Shown here: positions 1-9,631 of the stretch, piece by piece
Layout: each line of letters begins with the position of its first letter
Numbering within the stretch: position 1 is the stretch's first letter
Assembly: GCA_004020875.1 (NCBI GenBank)
Contig: SAPZ01000013.1
Coordinates: 114,325-178,324 of the forward strand
Source: Mesorhizobium sp.
GTDB taxonomy: Bacteria > Pseudomonadota > Alphaproteobacteria > Rhizobiales > Rhizobiaceae
DNA length: 64,000 bases
Direction of reading: 5' to 3'
Made by a program: the position numbers and the translations under genes
Notes under the pieces: generated by a model
Seen by the model: the letters and a program-made list of their open reading frames with translations, nothing else
Told to the model about the DNA's origin: nothing
Databases searched by the model: none

Positions 1-1233
1 TTGGATCGCCTTGTCGATGTTCCATTTGACGATCTGGCTGTCGAGGAACAGCGTGGTGTAGGCATTGCCCTTTCCGTCGAATGCGGTGTGGAGCGGGCCG
101 AGCCCCAGCTCAGGCTCTGCGACGACGACGTCACGTGGCTTGATCTTGTCGTCGAACAGGTCGTCGAAGCGGCGCACGTCCAGGAGCGTGACGGTCGGCG
201 AGAGCTTGCCGGCGATCGCAACGTGGATGCCATCGGGTGCTGTGTTGCAGCCGTGCGGATTGTTGCCTGCCGGGACGTAGCGCGTGTAGCGCGACCCGTG
301 CCGCCCGTCGACCACCGGAACACCGTTGATCTCCTTGTAGTCGCCCTTCTTGACGGCATCTTCGATGCGCTTGAGGTTGAAGATCACCATCCAGTCGCGG
401 TCCGCTGACGTCATGTCAGCAAGGGTCACGCCCCGCTCGGAGTTGTAGCAGGTCGAGAACGCGTACTTGCCCTGGTAGTCGGCATCGGTGTTGTCCAGAT
501 TGCCGTCGACCAGCACCTGCCATGCGATCTTCATCGTATCGCCGTCGATGGCCGTGAAGACCGACCAGTACTGTTTGGGATCGTCGAGGATCTTGCCGTC
601 GTTGGGGATCGGGATGATGTGCTCGCTGTTGGCGAACACGTAACCGGTCCGCGGATATTTCTGGACGCGCAATCCGTGGATGTCCGACGCATTCGGGATC
701 TCGATGACCTTGTCGCACTTCATCACGTCGCAGCGGATGCGCCCGACGCGGCAATTGGCCTTGTCGTTGACGAACAGATAGCGTCCGTCATAGGTGCCGT
801 CGGTGAAAGACATGTGCGGATGATGCAGGTCGCCGTTGAGGTATACGCCACCACGCTTGCCGAGGAACTCCTGCGTGGTCGGCATCAAGCCTTCCGTCAG
901 GATCTTCCGGCTCTCGTTGGTGAGGCCCCAACCTGTGGCGCTGCAGCGGTTGAACACCGGAATTCGCATCAGTTCGCGCATCGATGGCAAGCCGATGACG
1001 CGGACCTCGCCGCACTGGCCGCTTGAACTGAAGCCGTAATACTCGTCGAGGTCGCCTGGGCGGATCTCGCTGGTCGCCTCCTTGGCATGGGCGGGTCTGG
1101 TGAACCCGGCTACGCCGACGGCACCGCCGCCGGCCGCGCTGGCGAGGCCGGCCAATATGGCGGCTTTGCCGCTTCCGGTCAGGAGCTTGCGGCGGCTTAC
1201 TCCAGTCTCCTCCGGCCTGTCATCGTCTTTCAT
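1..1233 (-). CDS. nosZ: Nitrous-oxide reductase NosZ, N-terminal part (runs off the window)
   Basis: NosZ reduces N2O to N2 in the periplasm, the last step of denitrification. The 411 codons present read without a stop from ATG at 1233 to the window edge, so the C-terminal CuA domain is outside. The N-terminus has a twin-arginine signal (SRRKLL near residue 13, then an Ala/Gly-rich stretch ending AHA near residue 50). The CuZ-site motif [12 protein letters not shown] lies near residues 135-146, and a beta-propeller pattern follows. The start overlaps the nosR stop in an ATGA, so the two are translationally coupled and share the promoter upstream of nosR. Family assignment is very secure; only the missing C-terminus prevents a check for intactness. 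Confidence 0.96.
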   Translation of the reverse strand, partial: MKDDDRPEETGVSRRKLLTGSGKAAILAGLASAAGGGAVGVAGFTRPAHAKEATSEIRPGDLDEYYGFSSSGQCGEVRVIGLPSMRELMRIPVFNRCSATGWGLTNESRKILTEGLMPTTQEFLGKRGGVYLNGDLHHPHMSFTDGTYDGRYLFVNDKANCRVGRIRCDVMKCDKVIEIPNASDIHGLRVQKYPRTGYVFANSEHIIPIPNDGKILDDPKQYWSVFTAIDGDTMKIAWQVLVDGNLDNTDADYQGKYAFSTCYNSERGVTLADMTSADRDWMVIFNLKRIEDAVKKGDYKEINGVPVVDGRHGSRYTRYVPAGNNPHGCNTAPDGIHVAIAGKLSPTVTLLDVRRFDDLFDDKIKPRDVVVAEPELGLGPLHTAFDGKGNAYTTLFLDSQIVKWNIDKAIQ

Positions 1234-3527
1234 TGGTTCTCTCCTTCAGTTGACGCGGCCTGGCTGGCCGCAGGCTTCCGTTCCACGGATTGTTCGCGAC
1301 CGTTGACGGTCACCAGGACCCTTGGCTTTCGCTTGGGTTCCGGCAGCATCGACGGCGACTGCAGAGCCAGGAATTTCTCACGCTTGATGCGCTTCTGGAT
1401 CACCACCGGGCAGCGTTGGTCGTCGTGGTAGAGCACCTGGCAGTTGAGGCACTGGATGCATTCGTTTGGATTGATGGTCCCCTCGGGATGGATCGCCTGG
1501 ACAGGACAATCATTGGCGCAACGCTGGCAGGGCGAGCCGCATTCCTTGTACCGTTTCAGCCAATCGAACATCCTCAGCCGGGCCGGGACCGCCAGCGCGC
1601 CGCCGAGCGGACACACGTAGCGGCAGTAGAAGCGCTCGATGAAGAGGCCGGGCGCAAGGCAGCCGACAGCGAACAGCACGAACCACCATTCGCGCGCGAA
1701 ATGTAGGATGATCGCGGTCTTGAACGGCTCCACCTCGGCCATCTCTTCGGCAAGTCCGAGCGATCCGAAGGACAGGCCGAAAAGCGCTAGGAAAATGATG
1801 TATTTGAAGGGCCACAGGCGCTGATGCAGCCAGAACGGGACACGCACCTGCGGGACATGTAGCCACCGGGCCACCCGGTTCGTCCACTCCTGTAGCGCGC
1901 CAAACGGGCAGAGCCAGCCGCAGTAGGCGCCGCGCCCCCAGAACAGCAGCGCGGCGGCTATGGCCGACCACAGGATGAAGACGAGCGGGTCGCGCAGGAA
2001 ATACTCCCAGCGGAAGTCGCCGCGCAGCGAGTTGAAGAATGTGAGAATGTTCACGACCGACAGCTGGGCGTGCTCGTACCAGCCAAGCCAGACGAGCGTG
2101 AACGCGAGGTAGCCAAGCCGGATGCGTTCGAAGGCGCGAGGCCACTTCACCAGGAAATCCTGGAAGAAGAAGATGGCGGTGAGCACGCCGATGGCCGCGA
2201 GCATGACGGCGATGTCGAGCTTCCGCGCCTGCCACATGCGCTGCCAGAGCGGCGGTTCGGCTTCTCCTGTTGCCGCCGTTTGAGCGGCAGCCGACAACGC
2301 CGGGCTCGTCACCAGCGGCGCAGCCGCTGGTGGTGCTGTTAGAAACTTTTCCGGGGTCGAGTAGTCGAGCCCCGTCGTAACGAATGCCTTGTCCAATGCA
2401 CCGGTCGCCCGCTGCACGAGAAGCTGGAACCGCCATGGCGCACCGGGACCGAGGTCGGATCCGTCAGGCGTGACGAAAACGCCGATCTCGGGAAAGTCCG
2501 GCGCGCCCGCGGCAGAAACCGCCCCGATACGCCTGTAGTTGCGATCGCGGAAGCGTATGCTGCTCTCGCTCTGGATCACCTCGATGCGATCGAAAATGCC
2601 GCCGCGCACATAACCGGAGCCGCGAAAGGAATAGGGCCCGTCGCCTGCGACGAGGATGGCCTGCTGGCCTGGCTTCAGATCCCGGCGAAGGCGGTCATAC
2701 TCAGCATCGCCGAGCAGTGATCGGCCGATCGTGGGCACGCTCGCCAGGGCAACGTAGATATTGACGAAGGAGGCGTTCGGGTCGCCCGTCTGAGGACGCG
2801 CGATCGCCGCGGCGTTGCCCGTCCGCTGAAACAGGTCGTCGAGATCCTTGTTGGTGATCGCAAGCCTGCGGACCGATCCGTCGCCGAGCAGGGCCTGCCA
2901 GCTTTCGACGCCGCTTATGGTCTGATCGACGGTGCGGCGGGCCGGTTGGGAAGCGACATCGGCAACACCCGCACCGAGGTTGCGCGACCGAGCGATCTTG
3001 ACCGCCGACTGCGTCATGCTGTCGGCAATAACCATCATGGTGACCGTCGCGCCGCTGACGATGTCGACCGGCATGCGGCTCTCCTCGCTCGGATCGAGGA
3101 CGCGCCGGCCGACGAAGCCGTCAATATAATGCTCGATTTTGGCTTGAGGGATGCCGACCAGGACGATCGGCTCGTGATGCTCGACAAGCTTTGCACCGGT
3201 AATCTTGCCGTCGAGATCGATGCCGACAACGATGTTGATGGGTTTGCCGGAATAGCCGGTCGAATCGACGACGTCGTTCGTCAGGAAGGCGTAGCCGACG
3301 AGCTGGCCATCTTTGAGCAGCTTCACCGCGGGCGGATTGCCCCCGACTTCGCCGAATCTGTCGGCCGCGGCGTCAATGTCCGAGGCCTTGATCCGGCCGA
3401 GGAACTCGCCGAGGCGGCCGGCCGCAATCGCTTCACACGACAGCCCAAGAACGGCGACAATGAGGATCAAGGCCGCCACTAGGCATCGCGCCATCAATCT
3501 CACTTCAAACCCGACCCTTGATTTCAT
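1230..3527 (-). CDS. nosR: NosR, membrane flavo-/iron-sulfur protein needed for nosZ expression and N2O reduction
   Basis: About 765 residues. After a signal/anchor segment ([13 protein letters not shown]) comes a periplasmic FMN-binding domain with the flavin-linkage type motif SGATVT near residue 165. Several membrane helices follow, with two CxxxCP motifs (CGWLCP and CRYVCP) of the NosR/NapH type. The cytoplasmic C-terminus carries two 4Fe-4S clusters ([13 protein letters not shown] and CIQCLNCQ). NosR is known to supply electrons to, or activate, NosZ and to be needed for nos transcription. The start is uncertain: ATGs at 3536, 3530, 3527 and 3494 are in frame, and the one at 3494 has a GAAGTGAG just upstream. 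The stop overlaps the nosZ start (ATGA). An FNR-type box lies about 80 bp upstream. Confidence 0.95.
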   Translation of the reverse strand: MKSRVGFEVRLMARCLVAALILIVAVLGLSCEAIAAGRLGEFLGRIKASDIDAAADRFGEVGGNPPAVKLLKDGQLVGYAFLTNDVVDSTGYSGKPINIVVGIDLDGKITGAKLVEHHEPIVLVGIPQAKIEHYIDGFVGRRVLDPSEESRMPVDIVSGATVTMMVIADSMTQSAVKIARSRNLGAGVADVASQPARRTVDQTISGVESWQALLGDGSVRRLAITNKDLDDLFQRTGNAAAIARPQTGDPNASFVNIYVALASVPTIGRSLLGDAEYDRLRRDLKPGQQAILVAGDGPYSFRGSGYVRGGIFDRIEVIQSESSIRFRDRNYRRIGAVSAAGAPDFPEIGVFVTPDGSDLGPGAPWRFQLLVQRATGALDKAFVTTGLDYSTPEKFLTAPPAAAPLVTSPALSAAAQTAATGEAEPPLWQRMWQARKLDIAVMLAAIGVLTAIFFFQDFLVKWPRAFERIRLGYLAFTLVWLGWYEHAQLSVVNILTFFNSLRGDFRWEYFLRDPLVFILWSAIAAALLFWGRGAYCGWLCPFGALQEWTNRVARWLHVPQVRVPFWLHQRLWPFKYIIFLALFGLSFGSLGLAEEMAEVEPFKTAIILHFAREWWFVLFAVGCLAPGLFIERFYCRYVCPLGGALAVPARLRMFDWLKRYKECGSPCQRCANDCPVQAIHPEGTINPNECIQCLNCQVLYHDDQRCPVVIQKRIKREKFLALQSPSMLPEPKRKPRVLVTVNGREQSVERKPAASQAASTEGENQ

Positions 3528-3601
3528 CATCGCCATCTGCTTGCTGCTCAGCCAACCGTGACCAAGCGCGCGACCTTTAGACGGCCGACAGGGGCCGATC
3601 T

Positions 3602-3615
3602 TTGATCCAGCGCAA
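3602..3615 (-). promoter_or_regulatory. FNR/NnrR-type box upstream of nosR
   Basis: Read on the minus strand the 14 bp are TTGCG-CTGG-ATCAA, one perfect FNR half-site (ATCAA) and one near match. The centre is about 80 bp upstream of the likely nosR start, a distance compatible with a class II activator site near -41.5 and a short leader. CRP/FNR-family regulators such as NnrR, FnrN and DNR commonly control denitrification genes; which one acts here cannot be read from this window. Confidence 0.6.
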
Positions 3616-3650
3616 TAAGATGCATTTTGTTGGCATGTTAATCGGCCCAC

Positions 3651-4195
3651 TCAGAGCCTCACGAGCTCACGAGCGGTCGGCATCGCGATGGAGCGAGTTG
3701 GCTGTCCGACAGATCGCCGAAACTTCAGCACACACTGGGGGTCGTCGATGGGCAAAGATCGCGATCCAACCCCTAAAGCGTTTCACCGTTTCACGGAAAC
3801 GGCGAACCGCTCTATCCCTTTGTTTTTACGCAATTCCGGACGGAGAACCGCTCGCACTTTTCCTGGAATTGCTCTTGGTCGGAGTGCCTCCAGTACTTTC
3901 GCCGATCTTGGGATCGCCTTGGGGATCGCGCATCGGAAAAAGACCGAGGAGGCCCACCGGAGACACTGCGGACGTGCTTGTGGAAGCTACATTCCCGCGG
4001 CTTCCCAGAGGATTTTCCGGTGTCAGGAATGCCAGTAGCCGGAACGGGGTCGCCCCGAGAAAAAGAGATGCAAACCCTCGTTGTTTCTCGGGGACAGGAA
4101 CAGGTGCTCGCCGCTCAACGGCAGCACCATATGTGCCTTGCAAAGAGTTGGCTAGCGGCTGATGAGCGCACCTCTAAAAAGGACTCAAACCCAGA
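3651..4195. repeat. Noncoding stretch with two palindromic repeat units and a long hairpin
   Basis: No gene is seen between nosR and the pseudoazurin gene. At 3775-3813 an imperfect palindrome pairs GTTTCACCGTTTC with GAAACGGCGAAC. At 3830-3872 a second one pairs GCAATTCCGG with CCTGGAATTGC. A variant of the second unit's left arm (GCAATTCCGGACGG) recurs at 39947-39960, so this is a dispersed element. A perfect 10-bp inverted repeat (CCCCGAGAAA at 4053-4062, TTTCTCGGGG at 4084-4093) with a 21-nt loop lies further on. From memory, similar palindromes are frequent between genes in Mesorhizobium. Confidence 0.55.
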
Positions 4196-4639
4196 TTATT
4201 GAACGACCTGTTTGAAGAGTTCGTCGAAGACTTTCTTTGCCTTGCCGGGCTGCTTGACCGACTTGGCCGCCTCTAGGTTGCTGCTCGGGTCGCCGACCAC
4301 AACAAGCGCCACCATGCCCATGCCATAGTGCGGATTGCATTTGACACCATAAACGCCCGGCTTGGTGAAGGTGACCGAAATATCCTTGTTCATCTCGCCC
4401 TTGAACGGCTGCGCACCTTCCGGCAGCATGCCGGGAATGGTTTCAACGTCGTGCCCCTTGTCCTTGGCGACGAAATGGACGGTATCGCCGGGAGCGACTT
4501 TGACGAAGGATGGCTCAAGCTGAAACATCCCCTGCTTGCCCATGTTCATCGTGTTGACTTCAATCTCCGCGGCATAAGCAGCTCCTGCCGCAATCATAGT
4601 GGCCGCCGCTACCGACAGCATAAGCCTTATCGAACGCAT
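4196..4639 (-). CDS. pazS: Pseudoazurin, periplasmic type I copper electron carrier
   Basis: 147 residues from the ATG at 4639, which has AGGA upstream; a longer upstream reading to 4798 lacks such support. Residues 1-24 form a Sec signal ending in AYA. The mature cupredoxin shows the type I copper ligands: His in KGHDVETIPG, then Cys, His and Met in KCNPHYGMGM. The length is normal for pseudoazurin, which donates electrons to periplasmic nitrite and nitrous-oxide reductases. Its place just upstream of nosRZ and an FNR-like box at a similar distance suggest it serves as the electron donor in this denitrification unit. Confidence 0.93.
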   Translation of the reverse strand: MRSIRLMLSVAAATMIAAGAAYAAEIEVNTMNMGKQGMFQLEPSFVKVAPGDTVHFVAKDKGHDVETIPGMLPEGAQPFKGEMNKDISVTFTKPGVYGVKCNPHYGMGMVALVVVGDPSSNLEAAKSVKQPGKAKKVFDELFKQVVQ

Positions 4640-5108
4640 TTTTCCGTGTCCTTGGTTGTTTGGATGAACCGCTGAAACGATCCGGGTCGTGTAATAGACG
4701 AAGCAGGGCACCGGACTTTGCGCTAGCTCAAACTCACGGCTGGAAGTGAGGACCCGCCGCAATCGTTCGGGGGCAAGAAGTGCCTGGAACGCAGCCACTC
4801 CGAATTTTCAAGAAGGTCTTTGGCCCTGCTGATGCATCCAGCCCCTCATCGACTTCCAAAAGATGTTCTCGACCGGCATCGTTCCCGGGATCGGGTCGCA
4901 GATCCCTTCTGCTCCCGGAACGGGATCAGGTGAAGGCAGGGGATACTCCGTCCGCATGCCCCCATAGAAGTCCGGGTGCCAGGCAACTGCTCACTGGGAT
5001 TTTCGTGGAACTTTGCGAGCCAATCGTGATGGATTATCTGGGCTGGGGAATGCGCCTCGCGGTCGGTGATGGCATGTGACGACGCGACGTTTTCAGTGGG
5101 TTGCCCAC
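4640..5108. other. Intergenic stretch without recognisable gene
   Basis: Apart from the FNR-like box at 4718-4731, I see no gene, RNA or repeat. A 100-aa open frame on the minus strand (4846-5148) has no domain I recognise and lies in decayed surroundings. Confidence 0.4.
4718..4731 (-). promoter_or_regulatory. FNR/NnrR-like box upstream of the pseudoazurin gene
   Basis: On the minus strand the sequence is TTGAG-CTAG-CGCAA, the TTGNN-N4-NNCAA pattern of CRP/FNR-type denitrification boxes. Its centre is about 85 bp upstream of the pseudoazurin start, nearly the same spacing as the nosR box to its gene. Co-regulation is inferred from this matching placement. Confidence 0.45.
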
Positions 5109-5323
5109 TCAGCTTGCCATAAGCGGCACCAGGCCGAATTCGGAGCAATCGACTTCGAATTCCTCGAGCACCTCCGCATATTTTCGCTTGGCCTCTTCAG
5201 GTCTTTCGTTCCGAGTGTCTTGTTCACTTCATTGCGGCCCGTCAACGCGGTGATGCCGGCTGGCAGGCGCTTCCGGAACCAGTAAACGCCAGTCTTACGA
5301 TGTGACAGGGCGGCTGACAGCAA
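5109..5323 (-). pseudogene. Tyrosine recombinase remnant, N-terminal DUF6538-type part
   Basis: The translation GVYWFRKRLPAG...GRNEVNKTLGTKD matches the N-terminal domain (DUF6538) common in rhizobial phage-type integrases. Near KDLKR the frame breaks; the next frame continues as EEAKRKYAEVLEEFEVDCSEF and stops at 5109-5111. The SAM-like and catalytic domains are missing. It is thus both frameshifted and truncated, a scar of an old integrative element beside the nos genes. Confidence 0.65.
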
Positions 5324-5735
5324 CGACCGTGTGTAGCGCTCGGGTATAAGAATATAATTTTGCTATTTTTCAGATGCGTCAACATCTTAAGAAGGTGATG
5401 GTGCCAGAGGCGGAAGCAAAACGAGAATCTGACTTTGTTTGAAATGCTTGGAGATTGCTTGCTGGCGAGTGGAGGCCAAACAAAAGATAACAACAAATAT
5501 TTATGTGTATTGGTCAGGTTCGCAAACTCTGCATCGACCGATGTCGCCGTATTTGGTTTCATGTAGTTCGGGGAAGATGTCGTTAGCCACCGCTTCTGTT
5601 GACAGATCTGCTGGTCTGCAATCCAAGCGGTTTGGATTCTAATAGGCCGGCACTCTGCCAGACACTGTCGTAACGTATCCGCCTCGGTCGGAGCGTGCTC
5701 GACAAGGCAGTCCGCATTCGCCATTCGGGAATCGC
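5324..5735. other. AT-richer noncoding stretch, nothing recognised
   Basis: This part is visibly richer in A and T than the flanks. Open frames here (for example 5242-5724 minus) have no recognisable domain and no clear ribosome binding site. It is most likely the decayed remainder of a mobile element between the integrase and permease remnants. Confidence 0.35.
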
Positions 5736-6116
5736 TTAATGGGTTTGCGCTCGAACGAGGTGCGCCGCCCCTATAAGTTCGAACACCGTGACCGTAGAGG
5801 CGAGTGCCGTTCCCTTCATAAGGAGGATTTTTGGGCCACCGATCGTCGGCAGCGCCAACCGAGACGCCTGGGGCAGTAGCACGGAAGTCATGATCGGCGT
5901 TTTCCAGAGATCGAGCGATTGGCCGGCCTCACACTGGCCGTCTGGAATCGACTTTATCGCGCCTCTCCATATTTCACCGCAATAGGCCCCGGTGTTGAGC
6001 AACAGGGTCAGAACGCACAGCAATAGGCGTCCCGCAACATCGGCCACAACGGGCTGCACCTTATTGCTAACCGGCCCCGCTCGTTCAAATTCATAACCTC
6101 TGGGAATGAACTTCAT
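5736..6116 (-). pseudogene. Polar amino-acid ABC transporter permease fragment
   Basis: The translation contains the conserved part of HisM/GlnP-type permeases: LNTGAYCGEIWRGAIKSIPDGQ, LPQASRLALP and LMKGTALASTVTVFELIGA, which includes the EAA loop that contacts the ATPase. Only about 100 residues remain of a normal 220-250, the first membrane helices are missing, and it stops soon after the last motif. It is a remnant; no intact partner ATPase or binding protein is nearby. It lies divergently next to the LysR gene, and its 5' part overlaps the LysR promoter region. Confidence 0.6.
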
Positions 6117-6196
6117 TCGCCTGACTATTGGAACACCGACCCCGGCCCGTTAACATTGGTTTTGTCCCGATCTATCGGTGTCCAGGGTAAGCGGCC

Positions 6197-7174
6197 ATGA
6201 AGTTCAGTGAAAAGGATCCGATCACTAGGGACGTGGAGTTCACGCCCCGTGAGATCGAGGTTTTCGCCTCAGTGATGCTGCATGGGACGACGACGAAGGC
6301 GGCCGACGCACTCGACATCACCCAGCCGGCCGTCAGCAAGATGCTGCAGCAACTCACCGAGAAGGCGGATTTCCAGCTGTTCAGGAAAAGTCGGCAGCGG
6401 CTGATCCCGACACCTGAGGCGCACATGCTTTATGCTGAAGTGCAGCGGGTTTTCGAATCCGCGCGCGGCATCTCCCGCGCCGCAAGGGAAATCCGTGAGC
6501 TGCGCAGCGGCAGGCTGAACATCTGCGCGCTTCCGGCCTTCGGTGCTACGCTGCTGCCGTCTGTCATAAGTAGCTTCTCACATCAGCATCCGTCCGTTTC
6601 CATCTCGCTGGATATTCGAAGCTCCGCGACAGTGGTGCAGCGGGCAAGCCGCAACCAACTCGACATCGGAATCGGCGTCACGGCGTCGGACGAGAACCCT
6701 TCCATCGTCAGGCGCGCGCTGACGGCGACGCCGCCCGTGTGCGTCATGCCGGCGGGCCACCGTCTATCGCAGATCGAAGTCGTCCAGGCGGACGACCTCG
6801 ACGGTCTCGACTTCATATCGCTGGGGTCTGCAGATCCGATGCGGAGGCAGCTCGATGCGCTATGCGAAGAGCGCGGTGTCAAGCGCCTGCTGAAGGTGGA
6901 AGCGAGTCTCTCCAGCGCATGCATCGCACTGGTGGCATCAGGCGCTGGCGTGACGGTGGTCGACCGTCTCTCCGCGTGGATGGCGCGCGATTTGCCGATC
7001 GAGATCAGGGATTTCCGGCCTCACCTCGATCTTAATCTCAGCGTGTACAGACCGTGGGGGGTCATCGCATCGACGGCGGCGGACGCGTTCACCGAGCATC
7101 TCATCCAGACAACGCGAACATTCATGAACGGTGTGGATGCGGGGATAAGTGCTCTGGGGACCAGGCGGAGTTAG
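6197..7174 (+). CDS. LysR-family transcriptional regulator (NocR/OccR-like)
   Basis: 325 residues. The N-terminal winged helix-turn-helix spans about residues 12-75 (FTPREIEVFASVML, TTKAADALDITQPAVSKMLQQL). A LysR substrate-binding domain follows to the end. The N-terminus resembles the opine-responsive OccR/NocR type (VML.G...AA..L.ITQPA.S). It converges with the aminotransferase gene (4-bp overlap of the 3' ends) and lies at the edge of a cluster for oxidation and import of an amino-acid-like compound, so it is the probable regulator of that cluster. The effector is unknown. A near copy of the cluster's TTCATAACTT element lies about 100 bp upstream, at 6090-6099. Confidence 0.88.
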   Translation: MKFSEKDPITRDVEFTPREIEVFASVMLHGTTTKAADALDITQPAVSKMLQQLTEKADFQLFRKSRQRLIPTPEAHMLYAEVQRVFESARGISRAAREIRELRSGRLNICALPAFGATLLPSVISSFSHQHPSVSISLDIRSSATVVQRASRNQLDIGIGVTASDENPSIVRRALTATPPVCVMPAGHRLSQIEVVQADDLDGLDFISLGSADPMRRQLDALCEERGVKRLLKVEASLSSACIALVASGAGVTVVDRLSAWMARDLPIEIRDFRPHLDLNLSVYRPWGVIASTAADAFTEHLIQTTRTFMNGVDAGISALGTRRS

Positions 7175-8319
7175 CCCTTTCGGAGTGGCAGGCTGCGGTA
7201 AAGGCGATCGATGTCGGCCTCGTCGTTGTAAACATGTGGCGACACGCGCATCTTGGTGCCACGAAGCGTGACATGCACATCAGCACGCTTCAACTCCTGT
7301 GCCGCATTTGGTGACAGCCGTTCGCCGATATCGAGGATCGAGATATGAGGCGTCGGGTGTCGTGGGCGCGCGACCGGCAGGCCGCGATTTTCCGCCTCGG
7401 CCCACACGAGTCCGTTGAGGTGATGAAGCCGCTCGAACACCCGGCTGACGGTCCATTCGCGGATGAGTGTCATGGCCGTGATCGCAATCGGCAGGACAGC
7501 GAAGTCCGAGCGTTCGCCCATGTCGAACCGCCGCGCGCCGGGAAGAAACTCCGCCACCGTTACCTTGTAGAAGTCGGACCGCTCGCCGCCGAGCCGGTTC
7601 CATGAATGGTGCTCCAGCGTGCGGCCTTCTTCGTGCCAACGCGGGTCGGCATAGAGGAAGGCGAGGCGATAGGGACCAAGCAGGAATTTGTAGGTGGCAA
7701 AGACCAGAAAATCCGGCCGCACGCGTCGAACGTCGAAGGGCACCGCGCCGACCCATTGGGTGCCGTCGACGACAAGCGCCGCTCCTGCCGACCGCGCGGC
7801 TTCCGCCACGGCCTCGAGGTCGATCGCCATGCCCTCGAACCAGTGGACGAGGGTGCCTGCAACGACCGCGACGGGACGGCTGGAACTGAGGATTGCCGCC
7901 ACGATTGCGCCGGTCCAGTCGCCGTCGGCCGGCTGCGCAACGATGTCGACGTGAGCGCCAGAGCGCCGCGCCAGATCGTACCAGATATATCGGTGCGAGG
8001 TGTGCTCGTTCTCCATGAGAAGGATGGCCGAGCCGGCCGGAACCGGCAAGTTGGCGGCCGCGATCGCCATGCCGTAGCTGGTGGCGGCGACGATGGCGAT
8101 GTCGTCGGTGGCGGCGCCGATCATCGAGGCGGCGAGCTGCCGCGCCTGCTCCACCTCGTCGTAATAGGACGCGATGGTCATCTTCCAGGGCTCGGCCTTC
8201 ACCCTGACGCCGGCCTCTCCGGCTGCGACCGCCGCGGTCGGGATCGGCGACATATAGGCGGCGTCGAGATAGGCCGTCTCGCGGGGGATGGAAAAGAGAT
8301 CGCGCTGGCAGCTCAGCAT
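7171..8319 (-). CDS. Aminotransferase class V family PLP enzyme
   Basis: 382 residues from the ATG at 8319, 4 nt after the stop of the upstream cyclodeaminase gene; the longer reading to 8445 would overlap it. The fold type I pattern is clear: YLDAAYMSPIP at the N-terminus, VDGTQWVGAVPFD with the Asp that holds the PLP ring nitrogen, and FATYKFLLGPY with the probable Schiff-base Lys. Family members are kynureninase/cysteine-desulfurase/transaminase-like, and the exact reaction cannot be told. With the cyclodeaminase and three-subunit oxidase it probably handles the amino-acid moiety released from an imported compound. Confidence 0.82.
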   Translation of the reverse strand: MLSCQRDLFSIPRETAYLDAAYMSPIPTAAVAAGEAGVRVKAEPWKMTIASYYDEVEQARQLAASMIGAATDDIAIVAATSYGMAIAAANLPVPAGSAILLMENEHTSHRYIWYDLARRSGAHVDIVAQPADGDWTGAIVAAILSSSRPVAVVAGTLVHWFEGMAIDLEAVAEAARSAGAALVVDGTQWVGAVPFDVRRVRPDFLVFATYKFLLGPYRLAFLYADPRWHEEGRTLEHHSWNRLGGERSDFYKVTVAEFLPGARRFDMGERSDFAVLPIAITAMTLIREWTVSRVFERLHHLNGLVWAEAENRGLPVARPRHPTPHISILDIGERLSPNAAQELKRADVHVTLRGTKMRVSPHVYNDEADIDRLYRSLPLRKG

Positions 8320-8323
8320 GGCG

Positions 8324-9325
8324 TCACAACCTGAAATCGATCGAAGTGCCCAGCCCGGCGTCGCGAGCGCGGGCATAGACCAGATTGGCGAGCTCGATGT
8401 CCTGGGCAGGAACGCCGAGGGACCGGTAAAGCGTGATGTCGGCATCGCCGGCGCGGCCGGGCTTCGTGCCCGCCAACACCTCGCCGATCTCGCCGCGAAT
8501 ATGGTCGCGGCCGATGTGGCCGCTCTCGATCGCCTCGGCTAGCTCTCCAGCGGCCACGAGCGCCATCGGCAGGTAATCGACCCAGATCTTCGATCTTCGC
8601 ACGCATTCGAGGTCGAGCTCCCGACATGAGGCGACGCTCGCGCCGACCGCGTTGATTTGCATGCCGGGGTGCAGCCATTTGCCGAACAGCACCGGCCGCT
8701 CGGAGGATGTGGTCGTGCATATGATGTCGGCTCCGCTGACGGCCTCGCCGGCCTCGCGATGCGCCTGCGCTTTGAAGCCGGCGACTGACAGGCTCTGCGC
8801 GAAGCGCTGTGCCTTGGCAGGATCACGGCCCCAGACATGAACCGCCCGGATCGGGCGCACCTGCGAAATTGCCTCGACGTGCCGGCGGGCCTGCTCGCCA
8901 TAGCCGAGGACGGTGAGCGTGGAGCTGTCGGGACGCGACAACGCTGTTGTGGCGACCGCGCTGGCCGCCGCGGTCCGCCAGGCCGTAAGCTCTCCGCCAT
9001 CGATCAAGGCCACAGGCCGCCCATCATTCTTGTCGAACAGGAAGACACCGCCGCGGTGAGAGGCAAGCCCATGCGCGAAGTTGTCGGGAAAGACCGACAG
9101 CACCTTCGCACCGAACAGCGGCCGGTCGTCCAGCGCGGCATACATCAGCGACAAGCAGCTGCCCGCGGCTCCCGGGAGATCGAGCGTGCGCCTGATCTGC
9201 TGGCGCGCCACGCCGTTCGAAGTCTTGAGCAGCGCCGCCTTGGTCGCCTCAAGCACCAGGGGAAGCGTCAATGCGTGGCGGATCGCGTCCTTGTCGATCA
9301 ACAGGAATTCGGCTTCGGCATTCAC
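8324..9325 (-). CDS. Ornithine cyclodeaminase / mu-crystallin family protein
   Basis: 333 residues, normal for the family. The Rossmann dinucleotide site reads LTVLGYGEQARRHVEAI (about residues 137-153), and conserved family stretches include AWRTAAASAVATTALSRPD and GADIICTTTSSERPV. Such enzymes convert ornithine to proline, or reduce cyclic or acyclic imino acids (delta1-pyrroline/piperideine carboxylate, N-alkyl amino acids). In opine loci they typically act on the released ornithine. It is the first gene of a two-gene operon with the aminotransferase. Two copies of TTCATAACTT lie upstream, in the region shared with the divergent RidA gene. Confidence 0.87.
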   Translation of the reverse strand: MNAEAEFLLIDKDAIRHALTLPLVLEATKAALLKTSNGVARQQIRRTLDLPGAAGSCLSLMYAALDDRPLFGAKVLSVFPDNFAHGLASHRGGVFLFDKNDGRPVALIDGGELTAWRTAAASAVATTALSRPDSSTLTVLGYGEQARRHVEAISQVRPIRAVHVWGRDPAKAQRFAQSLSVAGFKAQAHREAGEAVSGADIICTTTSSERPVLFGKWLHPGMQINAVGASVASCRELDLECVRRSKIWVDYLPMALVAAGELAEAIESGHIGRDHIRGEIGEVLAGTKPGRAGDADITLYRSLGVPAQDIELANLVYARARDAGLGTSIDFRL

Positions 9326-9631
9326 CTTGCTGTCGCTTCCATTTCACGCCCCATGAACGCCCGAGCGCACGCCAGGCTTCGCCAAACCTAGCACTGCGAT
9401 AGCAAGCTCTTGCCCGCGACTTTCATAACTTCGCGCGTGAAGGTTCCCGTGTCGGATCATGCACGGCGGATCGCGGAACGCGCTGGTTCATAACTTTTGG
9501 GCATCAAGGGCGGCGGCCAGTTCAATTGACCGTAGTTGTTTGGCTGTTACATTACGTTGGACAAACGTGGATCTCGCGCCGCGGTTATTATCTAAGTAAG
9601 TCGCGCGGATCTTCTTCCAACGACGGTTACT
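9326..9631. promoter_or_regulatory. Divergent promoter region, cyclodeaminase / RidA
   Basis: 306 bp without a gene. It holds two identical 10-mers TTCATAACTT (9422-9431 and 9487-9496) 65 bp apart. The second extends to an 11-mer whose reverse complement, AAAAGTTATGA, is at 13091-13101 in the other divergent promoter region of the cluster. These are candidate LysR binding elements. No further structure is seen. Confidence 0.45.

Noticed and set aside
5242-5724. 160-aa open frame in the AT-richer stretch
   Set aside because: No ribosome binding site, no domain, and it overlaps the integrase remnant in another frame.
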